Source of the DNA: Bdellovibrionales bacterium
GTDB lineage: Bacteria > Bdellovibrionota > JAFGOL01
Direction of reading: 5' to 3'
NCBI GenBank assembly: GCA_022710165.1
Contig: JAKLHL010000036.1
Span: 1-11,326, forward strand
Length of the DNA: 11,326 bases
The position numbers were made by a program, and so were the translations under genes. Under the pieces are notes generated by a model. The model made no database searches. It was given only the letters and a program-made list of their open reading frames with translations, and was not told where the DNA came from. Shown here piece after piece: positions 1 to 7,037 of this stretch. Numbering within the stretch: the first letter of the stretch is position 1; the number at the start of each line of letters is the position of its first letter.

Positions 1-1
1 C

Positions 2-499
2 CACATAGAGAACAGTGCCGGGTTCTTTAATTTCAATCTGGATTACACCAATATCGCAAGGCTTGGGATAGCAGTTTATGGCTACGGCCATGCTGAGTTA
101 AAGCCGGTCTTGAGGCTGTACTCGCACATAAAGGACATAAAGAAAGTAAAAAAAGATGAGACCATAAGTTATGGAGGCTGGTTCAAGGCCCCAGAGGACA
201 TGACCGTTGCAGTTGTGCCGGTCGGATATGGCGACGGGTTCATGCGCTCAAATAGAAAAGGTACTGTACTCATAAACGGTGTTGAAGCCCCTATAGTAAG
301 CATCATATGCATGGATTACTTTATGGTCGACGTAAGCAAGGTGCCGAATGTGAATATAGCAGACAAGGTCACCATAATCGGTGAGGGGCACGACGCATCT
401 TACTGGGCAAAGGTCTCTGGGACCATAGTCTACGAGGTCCTAACCCTTCTAAACCCAAGGATCAGGAGAACATACAATGGAAGCAAGGATCACGCCTAA
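2..499 (+). CDS. alr: Alanine racemase, C-terminal part (5'-truncated by window edge)
   Basis: PLP-dependent cytoplasmic enzyme that interconverts L- and D-alanine for peptidoglycan synthesis. The reading frame is open from base 2, so the N-terminal PLP-lysine half lies outside the window and about 165 residues remain. The end of the TIM barrel is visible: an H-x-x-N-S-A segment at the very start, then RLGIAVYG, whose Arg (bases 59-61) matches the family residue that contacts the PLP ring nitrogen. The C-terminal beta domain follows, with ISYGG, whose Tyr (bases 170-172) matches the catalytic Tyr of the second subunit, then VPVGYGDG and the CMD motif of the substrate pocket. A GTG/TTG/ATG start near base 110 would be spurious because homology continues upstream. 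The stop lies 23 nt inside purH, so the two genes overlap and are probably co-transcribed. The family call is firm; D-Ala specificity is inferred from the motifs. Confidence 0.95.
   Translation, partial: HIENSAGFFNFNLDYTNIARLGIAVYGYGHAELKPVLRLYSHIKDIKKVKKDETISYGGWFKAPEDMTVAVVPVGYGDGFMRSNRKGTVLINGVEAPIVSIICMDYFMVDVSKVPNVNIADKVTIIGEGHDASYWAKVSGTIVYEVLTLLNPRIRRTYNGSKDHA
464..468 (+). promoter_or_regulatory. Shine-Dalgarno site of purH
   Basis: AGGAG lies 8 nt before the purH ATG at 477, inside the end of alr. It fixes the purH start and shows that SD-led initiation operates in this genome. That matters because several promoter-proximal genes downstream lack any SD. Confidence 0.75.
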
Positions 500-1994
500 G
501 AAAGCGCTTATAAGCGCAACTAACAAGGAATTGATAAAGGACTTTGCGCTTGGACTGGATAAGCTCGGCGTTGAGATATTCAGCACCAAGGGTACCTGCG
601 CTTTTTTGAAAGGAATAGGGGTTAACGCAAAGTCTGTAGAAGAATACATCAACTTTCCAGAGATACTGGACGGCAGAGTAAAAACGCTCCATCCAAAGAT
701 ATTCGGTGCCATACTTTCAAAGAGGACAGAAGCTCACAGGGCACAGGCAAAAGAACACGGCATGCATGAGTTCGATATAGTCTGTGTTGATCTTTACGCC
801 TTTAGGGACGCTGTGGCAGGCGGTGCTGATCTTGATAATGCATTAGAGCACATAGATATAGGCGGGATCGCTCTGATAAGGGCCTCTGCAAAGTCTTTCA
901 AGAACGTTACTATACTTGTTGATGCGGATGATTTTAATAAAGTGCTTAGTGAGATAAAAGAGGGTGGGATAAGTTTTGAGACCAGAAAAAGATTGGCTTT
1001 AAAAGCGTTCAGGCATTCCTCGGCGTATGACTATGCGATAGCGTCGTACCTTGCAGATAATGACATGCCCCTAAGGTATGGAGAGAACCCTCATCAAAAG
1101 GCTTTTTACATTGGCGCAGACTCTTACGTAGAAAAAGTCTTGAAGGGAGAGCCTTCATACAACAATCTTTTGGACCTGGACGGTTCTGCAGAACTTTGTT
1201 TTGGGCTCGATAAAATGGGATATAAATACGCCGCTGTGATAGTAAAACACGGGAGCCCATGCGGCATAGGTGTGTCTGATAAGAACATAACTGAAGCTTT
1301 TACTAAGGCCTGGGATTGCGATCCTACCTCAAGCTACGGCGGTGTATTAACCATATCAACAGCACCTGATCAGGACCTGCTTGAAGCGATGAAAGGAAAA
1401 TTTGTTGAAGTGCTTTGCGCACCAAAGTTCCCGGATGGTTTTTTATCTGCCACAGAGTCCAGAAAAAAACTTAAAATTTTAAAACTAAATAAAGATACTG
1501 TACTAAAAACAGGAGTGACAAGAAGGAGCGCTTGCGGAGGGATTCTTGAGCAGGGCAAGGACGACTGGTGGAACGACAGCTCAAATCCAGAGATCTTCAA
1601 GCACGTATCAACAAGACCGGCTTCCAAGGATGAGATGACCGCAGTAAAGCTTGGATGGGCAGGTACTGCAGGTACAAAATCTAACTCAATAGTAATAGCA
1701 TCACCAAACAGGATACTTGGTATCGGTGGAGGCTGTGTAAGCAGGATAGACGCTACCAGCATGGCAGTAACAAAAGCAAGGATGGTAATAAGTGAGACAG
1801 GGGATAAGGGCCCATACATACGTGCATCAGACGGGTTCCTTCCTTTTGCTGACAGTGTTGCCACGGCCAAAGAACTTGGCGTGACCGCAATAGTAGAGCC
1901 CGGCGGATCAATAAGGGACGAAGAGGTCATAGAGGCCTGCAACAAGGCAGATATAGCACTGATATTCACAGGCAAGAGACACTTCAGACACTAG
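477..1994 (+). CDS. purH: Bifunctional AICAR formyltransferase / IMP cyclohydrolase
   Basis: Catalyses the last two steps of de novo purine synthesis in the cytoplasm: formylation of AICAR with 10-formyl-THF, then ring closure to IMP. It is 505 residues long, slightly shorter than the roughly 530 of E. coli PurH. The N-terminal MGS-like cyclohydrolase domain (about 1-195) has STKGT, FPEILDGRVKTLHP, DLYAF and IDIGG, with the active-site Lys at residue 139 in SAKS. The transformylase domain (about 196-505) starts at LRYGENPHQ and contains SYNN, the catalytic Lys-His in KHGSPCG, DPTSSYGG, KSNSIV, SDGFLPFAD, PGGSIRD and a C-terminal RHFRH. The usual Gln in the GxGxGQxSR motif is Cys420 here, and the common AAAKNH reads ASAKSF. 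The essential residues I can place are intact, so the enzyme is probably active. Initiation uses an SD inside alr. The next gene has its own promoter just after this stop. Confidence 0.97.
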   Translation: MEARITPKKALISATNKELIKDFALGLDKLGVEIFSTKGTCAFLKGIGVNAKSVEEYINFPEILDGRVKTLHPKIFGAILSKRTEAHRAQAKEHGMHEFDIVCVDLYAFRDAVAGGADLDNALEHIDIGGIALIRASAKSFKNVTILVDADDFNKVLSEIKEGGISFETRKRLALKAFRHSSAYDYAIASYLADNDMPLRYGENPHQKAFYIGADSYVEKVLKGEPSYNNLLDLDGSAELCFGLDKMGYKYAAVIVKHGSPCGIGVSDKNITEAFTKAWDCDPTSSYGGVLTISTAPDQDLLEAMKGKFVEVLCAPKFPDGFLSATESRKKLKILKLNKDTVLKTGVTRRSACGGILEQGKDDWWNDSSNPEIFKHVSTRPASKDEMTAVKLGWAGTAGTKSNSIVIASPNRILGIGGGCVSRIDATSMAVTKARMVISETGDKGPYIRASDGFLPFADSVATAKELGVTAIVEPGGSIRDEEVIEACNKADIALIFTGKRHFRH

Positions 1995-2007
1995 TATTGG
2001 ACAGATA

Positions 2008-2016
2008 TGCTATAAT
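2008..2016 (+). promoter_or_regulatory. Extended -10 promoter of the RCC1 lipoprotein gene
   Basis: TGC directly followed by a perfect TATAAT (2011-2016) lies in the 42-nt gap after purH. No good -35 is present at 17 bp; TTGGAC at 1997 is too close. This fits an extended -10 promoter. Transcription would begin near 2022-2024, giving a leader of about 14 nt before the ATG at 2037. It would also leave the TTG at 2019 outside the transcript. Confidence 0.6.
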
Positions 2017-2024
2017 ACTTGCAT

Positions 2025-2028
2025 GGAG
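2025..2028 (+). promoter_or_regulatory. Shine-Dalgarno site deciding the RCC1-gene start
   Basis: GGAG ends 8 nt before the ATG at 2037. This supports 2037 as the start over the in-frame TTG at 2019, which would put six polar residues in front of a classic lipoprotein signal and has no SD of its own. Confidence 0.6.
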
Positions 2029-2036
2029 ACCTGTTT

Positions 2037-5000
2037 ATGAATTTTATCAAAGGCTTACTGGCACTGATATTGGCAGTAAACCTTTCCTCTTGCAATCCGC
2101 TTGGTGTTGATGACTCTATGGGTTCAGGCGGAGCCCCAAAAGAACTTGCTTTCATAAGCTCTGTGACACCTTCTATTGGCGATGTTTCAGGAGGCGCTAG
2201 TCTAACTATAAAAGGCGGATACTTTGAAGAAGGATCAAAAATATTCATTGGCGATACCGAATGTTCTAACATTAGTATCGTATCTGCTAAACAGATAGAC
2301 TGTACAAGCCCTTCAGGCAGTATAGGACTTAAAGATGTAAAAATAGTTGATAAGGACGGAAGGGAATACATATTAGAGGGATCTTTCACATATGTCGTGA
2401 CGTACTTGGATATAACCGGACCTAACGGCGGTGTGGATTTCACCACACAAGAGGTTCAAGCTACAGTGCATGGGAATTGCAGCAAGAACCTTAGTTCTTT
2501 GACCAGCATCCTAGGAACTTTTGCCGATGACGATTGTAGTGATGGAAATTGGTCCCTTAATGTTTTTTCTTTAACACCAGGGCTTAATTCTTTTGTAGTA
2601 TCAGGCAGTACACCAGACGGAGAAGCCTCTGACAGCGCCACTATAAAAATAAATTATGATAATATACCGACTGTTATAAGCATTACGGCACCAAATAATG
2701 GGGATCCTTTTTCTACAAGTGTACAGCTTCAGACAGTCTCGGGGACCTGTAGTACTGATACTACCAACCTCACTACAAGTTTAGGTACTTTCATGGATGA
2801 TGACTGCTCAGATGGGGCATGGTCATTGAACCCATACCTTCTCGCTGTTGGCGCAAATAATTTTGTGGTGTCAGGAGAAGATCCTTTCTCCGTAATAGTG
2901 AGTGATAGCGTTACTATAACTTACGATATACTGGCCCCTACGGTCAATATAACCAGCCCAAATGCCGGCATAGACTTTGTAACGAACGAAGTTATCCAGG
3001 ATGATATATCCGGCACCTGTAGCACTGACGTAGTTACCCTGAACAGTTCTTTGGGCACTTTCTTGGATGATGATTGCTCTGATGGCGATTGGAAACTTAA
3101 CCCATACTTCCTGACAGTTGGTGCGAATACTTTCAACATTACAGCTTTTGACAGCGCAGGTAATTCAAGTAATGCCACTCTTACCATAACTTACGACAGT
3201 ACAGCACCTGATGCTCCTATAGTCACTGCCGTTAGCCCAACGACCGACACAACACCAACCTGGTCCTGGAGCAGTGGAGGAGGAGGCTCAGGTAATTACA
3301 GATATAAGCTTGATGACCCTAACCTAAATATTGGTGCAACAGAAACTACGTCGACTAACTACACTCCTGGAGTATCGCTATCAATAGGTTTACATACACT
3401 ATATGTTCAAGAAAGGGATGAGGCTTTGAACTGGTCTTCTTCTGGGAGCAAGAATGTCCTGATAGAGGAATGTCGCCCAGTATTAGGATGGGGGAGGAAC
3501 AATGCAGGACAGCTTGGAACTAATGTGACATTGCCTTACAGGACAACGCCAGTTGATGGCCCAAGCCTCACCGACGTTATAAAAGTAACGAGTGGACAGT
3601 CATTCTCTGTTGCCGTAAAAAGTGATGGAACTGTCTGGACTTGGGGCTTGAACGATACAGGACAACTTGCCAGTGGGAACTTAGGCTCAAGATCATCTGC
3701 AGAACAATTACAGACGATAAGTAACGTTACTGATGCAAGCTCAGGTACAGGTCACACTATAGTGCTTAAAGGTGATGGTACTGTTTGGGGCTGGGGACTA
3801 AATACCAGCAGTCAGCTTGGCGACCTAACGGCAACAAATAAATTAAGCCCTGTTCAAACGCTTGGTAATCTGGGTGTTGGCGTCTTAAATAACATTACCA
3901 AGGTTGATGCCGGTGCGGCTTTCTCTATAGCGTTAAAGAACGACAATACTGTTTGGACCTGGGGTGCAAACACTAATGGACAACTTGGGGATAATTCAAC
4001 GACGACCAGAACTACTCCTGTTCAAGTCGTAGGTGCTGGTGGAGTAGGGTTCCTTACTAATGTTACTTCAATATCGGCTGGAGCTTCACACACCCTTGCT
4101 GTTAAAAGTGATGGAACTGTTTGGGCTTGGGGTTTACAGACCAATGGTCGTCTAGGTAATAATCAAACTGCCGCAGGCAATATAACTACGCCGGTACAGG
4201 TCCAGGACCTTTTGGACGGATCGGGCTTTTTAACAGGTGTCGTTGCAGTTTCTGCGGGCGGCTCGCATTCAATGGCCTTAAAGAGCGACGGAACTGTATA
4301 TACTTGGGGCTTGAACACGAACGGGCAGATCGGTGACAATACGGTCGTACAAAAAGCAACAGCGGTACAGGTAACTACTATCAGCAACGTAGCAAGTATC
4401 TCTGCAGGCACCAGTTACTCTTCTGCAATAAAGAACGACAATACCTTGTGGATGTGGGGCTTAAATACCAGCTATCAATTGGGCGATGGCACTGCTACAC
4501 AAAGGACCGTGCCTGTGCAGATAGCTGGTGTAACTGATGCACTTCAAGTAAAAGCGTCTGTGGATCATACTATAATGAGAACTACGACAGGCTCAATAAA
4601 AGTTTGGGGCATAAACTCAAACGGACAGTTAGGCAATGAGATCATAAATCAAGTAAGTCCAGTCGCTGTATATGGTTTTGAAAGTACTCCACTCTTAGAT
4701 ATTTCTGGAGGCACAAACCACTCCTTAATGTTAAAGACGGATAACACGGTGTGGTCAATGGGTCTTAACAGCAATGGGCAATTGGGCGATAACACTACTG
4801 TACAAAAGAACACCCCTGTTCAGGTTAAAGGGACTGGAGGAGTTGGCACACTTACTGATGTCGTGTCTGTATCTTCTGGCGGGGCACACTCAATAGCTGC
4901 AAAAAGTGACGGAACTGTTTGGGCTTGGGGGCTTAACACTAACGGAAGGCTAGGGGATAATACAACTACTCAAAGGCTAGCCCCTGTACAAGTCCATGGG

Positions 5001-5696
5001 GTTGGCAATATAGGATTTTTAACTGATGTGGTAAAAGTCGTTGCTTCTAACGCACATTCTGTAGCTCTAAAGAACGACGGCACTGTCTATGCCTGGGGCT
5101 TAGGTACCAGCGGACAGCTTGGTGACGGAACTATAGTCAGCAAGAGTGTCCCTGTACAGGTATTGGTAAATAACATTGTCGATATTATTGCCAGCAACGC
5201 TGGATCATTTACTCTGGCGCTAAAAAATGACGGCACTGTGTGGTCTTGGGGCTTGAATACCAATGGCCAGCTTGGCGACGGTACTGTCACTTTAAGGAGC
5301 ACCCCTGTTCAGGTAATGAACCTTAGCAATGTTATATCAATAGGAGCAGGGACCTCTCATTCTCTTGCGATAAAGAGTGACGGATCTGTTTGGGCATGGG
5401 GGCTTAACAGTAATTATCAACTTGGGGACGGCACTAACACACAAAGGAACCAACCGGTAGAGGTCTTGGATATAAGTGATGCTGTTGACCTCTCGGCCGG
5501 AGCTATACACTCATATGCAGTAAAGAGCGACGGATCTGTGTGGGCATGGGGAAGTACTAATAACTATGGACAGCTTGGAGATGGTACTGCCGGATTACTT
5601 AGGATATCCCCAGTTGAAGTAAACGGTTTTGAACATACCACTAAAATAGGGGCCGGTGATTATCACGGGCTTGCAATACAGAACTGCAGTTATTAA
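2037..5696 (+). CDS. Secreted lipoprotein with IPT/TIG, Ig-like and 14 RCC1 repeats
   Basis: Predicted surface or periplasmic lipoprotein of 1219 residues. I infer a binding or adhesive scaffold role; no enzyme motif was seen. The lipoprotein signal runs from MNFIK through a hydrophobic stretch to the lipobox LSSC, with Cys19 as the lipidated residue. An IPT/TIG-like domain (about 38-120) follows. Three Ig-like repeats (about 121-390) each carry the motif LGTFxDDDCSDGxW. A further Ig-like domain (about 390-477) leads to RCC1 repeats (480-1219) with consensus VWxWGLNxxGQLGDxT...PVQV and HSxAxKSDGT. I count 14 WG-x-N units, which suits two seven-bladed propellers. All 11 cysteines are explained: one lipidated and five candidate pairs, the last being Cys479 and Cys1217 at the two ends of the propeller region. 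Composition is rich in Thr, Ser, Asn and Gly, as in secreted proteins. RCC1 here does not imply nuclear or GTPase functions. The domain architecture is clear, the biological role unknown. Confidence 0.9.
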   Translation: MNFIKGLLALILAVNLSSCNPLGVDDSMGSGGAPKELAFISSVTPSIGDVSGGASLTIKGGYFEEGSKIFIGDTECSNISIVSAKQIDCTSPSGSIGLKDVKIVDKDGREYILEGSFTYVVTYLDITGPNGGVDFTTQEVQATVHGNCSKNLSSLTSILGTFADDDCSDGNWSLNVFSLTPGLNSFVVSGSTPDGEASDSATIKINYDNIPTVISITAPNNGDPFSTSVQLQTVSGTCSTDTTNLTTSLGTFMDDDCSDGAWSLNPYLLAVGANNFVVSGEDPFSVIVSDSVTITYDILAPTVNITSPNAGIDFVTNEVIQDDISGTCSTDVVTLNSSLGTFLDDDCSDGDWKLNPYFLTVGANTFNITAFDSAGNSSNATLTITYDSTAPDAPIVTAVSPTTDTTPTWSWSSGGGGSGNYRYKLDDPNLNIGATETTSTNYTPGVSLSIGLHTLYVQERDEALNWSSSGSKNVLIEECRPVLGWGRNNAGQLGTNVTLPYRTTPVDGPSLTDVIKVTSGQSFSVAVKSDGTVWTWGLNDTGQLASGNLGSRSSAEQLQTISNVTDASSGTGHTIVLKGDGTVWGWGLNTSSQLGDLTATNKLSPVQTLGNLGVGVLNNITKVDAGAAFSIALKNDNTVWTWGANTNGQLGDNSTTTRTTPVQVVGAGGVGFLTNVTSISAGASHTLAVKSDGTVWAWGLQTNGRLGNNQTAAGNITTPVQVQDLLDGSGFLTGVVAVSAGGSHSMALKSDGTVYTWGLNTNGQIGDNTVVQKATAVQVTTISNVASISAGTSYSSAIKNDNTLWMWGLNTSYQLGDGTATQRTVPVQIAGVTDALQVKASVDHTIMRTTTGSIKVWGINSNGQLGNEIINQVSPVAVYGFESTPLLDISGGTNHSLMLKTDNTVWSMGLNSNGQLGDNTTVQKNTPVQVKGTGGVGTLTDVVSVSSGGAHSIAAKSDGTVWAWGLNTNGRLGDNTTTQRLAPVQVHGVGNIGFLTDVVKVVASNAHSVALKNDGTVYAWGLGTSGQLGDGTIVSKSVPVQVLVNNIVDIIASNAGSFTLALKNDGTVWSWGLNTNGQLGDGTVTLRSTPVQVMNLSNVISIGAGTSHSLAIKSDGSVWAWGLNSNYQLGDGTNTQRNQPVEVLDISDAVDLSAGAIHSYAVKSDGSVWAWGSTNNYGQLGDGTAGLLRISPVEVNGFEHTTKIGAGDYHGLAIQNCSY
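2397..3206 (+). repeat. Three tandem 90-residue Ig-like repeats
   Basis: Coding repeat at about residues 121-390. The paired cysteines fall at 148/167, 238/257 and 328/347, so the period is exactly 90 residues and each pair is 19 apart. Every unit has a CSxD or CSKN start, SLGTF or ILGTF, the acidic DDDCSDGxW motif and a closing DxATIxIxYD-type strand. The DNA has diverged between copies, so the duplication is old or under purifying selection at the protein level. Confidence 0.85.
3474..5696 (+). repeat. Fourteen RCC1-type propeller repeats
   Basis: Coding repeats of about 50-55 residues, spanning residues 480-1219. Fourteen WG motifs are counted, from W485 onward; the eighth is W857. The half-repeat before unit 8 (VDHTIMRTTTGS) is the most degenerate and lacks the KSDGT strand turn. 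That puts a natural break exactly midway, consistent with two rings of seven. The first unit lacks its leading half and the last ends with an extra half (GAGDYHGLAIQN), as expected for propellers closed by pairing of the ends. Confidence 0.85.
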
Positions 5697-5716
5697 TTTG
5701 ACACTTCAATCTCGCC

Positions 5717-5750
5717 TTTGATGAAAGCAGGACATCTTCTGTGGTATAAA
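5717..5750 (+). promoter_or_regulatory. Promoter of the first LysM-barrel gene
   Basis: An extended -10 reads TGG then TATAAA (5745-5750). A -35-like TTTGAT starts at 5717, exactly 28 bases before the -10, the same distance as in the paralogue's promoter. The start codon at 5758 lies only 7 bases past the -10, where transcription should begin. No SD is present at a workable distance, so the message is probably leaderless. Confidence 0.5.
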
Positions 5751-5757
5751 GTATGCT

Positions 5758-6981
5758 ATGGCTAAGGTATTTGTCATTTTTGTGTGTCTTTCTATGATGG
5801 GCATCCTTGAAGCAGAGATGTGTCCTTCTTACCACGTCGTAGAAGCTGGGGATACCCTGTCAGAAATAGCTAGAGATAATAACCTTAGCACAAGTTCGCT
5901 GGCTGAACTTAACGGTATAGATAACAAGGACCTTATCAAAAAAGGGAAAAAGATCTGCCTTAGTGATGAGTTGGTCCTTAAGTGTAACGAACAAAGAGAG
6001 ATCCGTGCAGGCGAGACTCTGAGCTTGATAGCCGTGGGTATGGGAATGACACCTCCCTATGAATCTGCTTTAAAGATAGCCAAAGCAAGCGACATCAAAG
6101 ATCCTGACAGAGTAGAAGTAGGGGACAAGATCTGTATCGATGAAAAATATCTTGCAACAGTTAGTGTTACGGTCCCAGATCCGGCTCCAATTGTTATCCC
6201 TGTACAAACCACAAAAATAGAAAAGACCGAAGAAAAGATAGAAAAAAAAGCGGAAAAAGAAATGCCCAAAGTACAGGAGCAGAAAGAAGAAACAGAGGCT
6301 AAGACAGAACCGGAAGAATTGGATATGTTGACCGGCCTTTCTATCTCACCTTTTTTGAGTTACAGCAGAATAGACGCTGTTGATGTTTCAAATAATGCAA
6401 AAGGCGGTACACTTTCAAGACCTGATTATGGTGCAGAATTTAAGATCATGCAGGTATGGGGAGATTATTTTACCAGTGAGCTGATCTTTCAAATTGAAAG
6501 AAGAAAATATTTCACTAACTCAAATAGGACCTTTGACCAACACGGCGGACAGATGCTAAATTTTGGGGCAGGAATGGGATTTAGACCGTTTAGAAGAGTT
6601 GAACTAAAACTAAGGGCATTTTATGGTAATGAGTTCTATTTTAGAGCTCCAAATTTAACCTCTCTGGCCATAGACAAGACAATGAGCATCAAGGGTGATA
6701 TTGGCCTATATTTTGACATAATGAAGTCAAAAAGGGGCTGTGCTGGTATAGGTGGAGGAGCCAAGGTGTTGGGTTCAACTTATGTTGATGCGATCAATGC
6801 AACAGGCTACCACACGAAGAACGGTTTTGGGTATTTTGGTACCGCATACATGAAGCATGAATTCAAATACATAATATTTGAAGAGTCCTTTACCTATGAA
6901 AGTATGAGGAAAGACTCCGAGCTATTTGAACAAAAACATAGCGCCATGTATTTCAAGGGTGGCATGACGATACTTTTCTGA
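5758..6981 (+). CDS. LysM-domain outer-membrane beta-barrel protein, copy 1
   Basis: Predicted envelope protein of 407 residues that could bind peptidoglycan through LysM and sit in the outer membrane. A short signal peptide (about 1-19, MAK then a hydrophobic core ending LEA) is followed by LysM 1 (about 25-70, YHVVEAGDTLSEIARDNN to KKGKKICL) and LysM 2 (about 75-124, REIRAGETLSLIA to VEVGDKICI). The second LysM has a longer middle with PPYESALKIA. A Pro then Lys/Glu-rich linker (about 132-190) leads to about 210 residues of alternating amphipathic strands with aromatic residues (HGGQMLNFGAGMGF, FYFRAPNLTSLAID), ending in ...TILF. A terminal Phe is typical of BAM-assembled barrels. The start is constrained: the nearest in-frame stop upstream is at 5722-5724 and no other usual start codon intervenes. 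No family name is recognised for the barrel. The next gene is a clear paralogue. Confidence 0.85.
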   Translation: MAKVFVIFVCLSMMGILEAEMCPSYHVVEAGDTLSEIARDNNLSTSSLAELNGIDNKDLIKKGKKICLSDELVLKCNEQREIRAGETLSLIAVGMGMTPPYESALKIAKASDIKDPDRVEVGDKICIDEKYLATVSVTVPDPAPIVIPVQTTKIEKTEEKIEKKAEKEMPKVQEQKEETEAKTEPEELDMLTGLSISPFLSYSRIDAVDVSNNAKGGTLSRPDYGAEFKIMQVWGDYFTSELIFQIERRKYFTNSNRTFDQHGGQMLNFGAGMGFRPFRRVELKLRAFYGNEFYFRAPNLTSLAIDKTMSIKGDIGLYFDIMKSKRGCAGIGGGAKVLGSTYVDAINATGYHTKNGFGYFGTAYMKHEFKYIIFEESFTYESMRKDSELFEQKHSAMYFKGGMTILF

Positions 6982-6992
6982 CATGTTGAACA

Positions 6993-7015
6993 TAATATTT
7001 GATTCAATAATATTA
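6993..7015 (+). repeat. AT-rich inverted repeat in the LysM copy-2 promoter
   Basis: TAATATT (6993-6999) pairs perfectly with AATATTA (7009-7015) around a 9-nt centre. It overlaps the -35-like TTTGAT of the downstream promoter, so it could be an operator. It lacks GC content and a following T-run, so a terminator is unlikely. Confidence 0.35.
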
Positions 7016-7031
7016 CCAATGATGATAGAAT
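6998..7031 (+). promoter_or_regulatory. Promoter of the second LysM-barrel gene
   Basis: The -10 reads TGA then TAGAAT (7026-7031). TTTGAT starts at 6998, 28 bases before it. The GTG start at 7038 is 6 bases past the -10. The -10 itself contains an in-frame TAG, so no longer reading frame is possible, and no SD is present. A leaderless transcript is the simplest reading. Confidence 0.5.
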
Positions 7032-7037
7032 GAATTT

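Noticed and set aside
1370..1975. Open 201-codon frame on the minus strand inside purH
   Set aside because: It is antisense to strongly conserved purH sequence and shows no recognisable motif; it is a codon-bias shadow.
2019..2036. In-frame TTG start for the RCC1 lipoprotein
   Set aside because: It precedes or sits at the predicted transcription start, has no SD, and places polar residues ahead of the lipoprotein signal. The ATG at 2037 has a GGAG at 8-nt spacing.
3474..5696. Regular DNA repetition suggesting CRISPR or a recent tandem expansion
   Set aside because: The repeats are in-frame protein repeats with diverged codons and no constant-length spacers.
5698..5703. Perfect TTGACA after the RCC1 gene stop
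   Set aside because: No -10 hexamer lies at 16-18 bp. The strong extended -10 for the next gene is 41 bp away, too far to pair.
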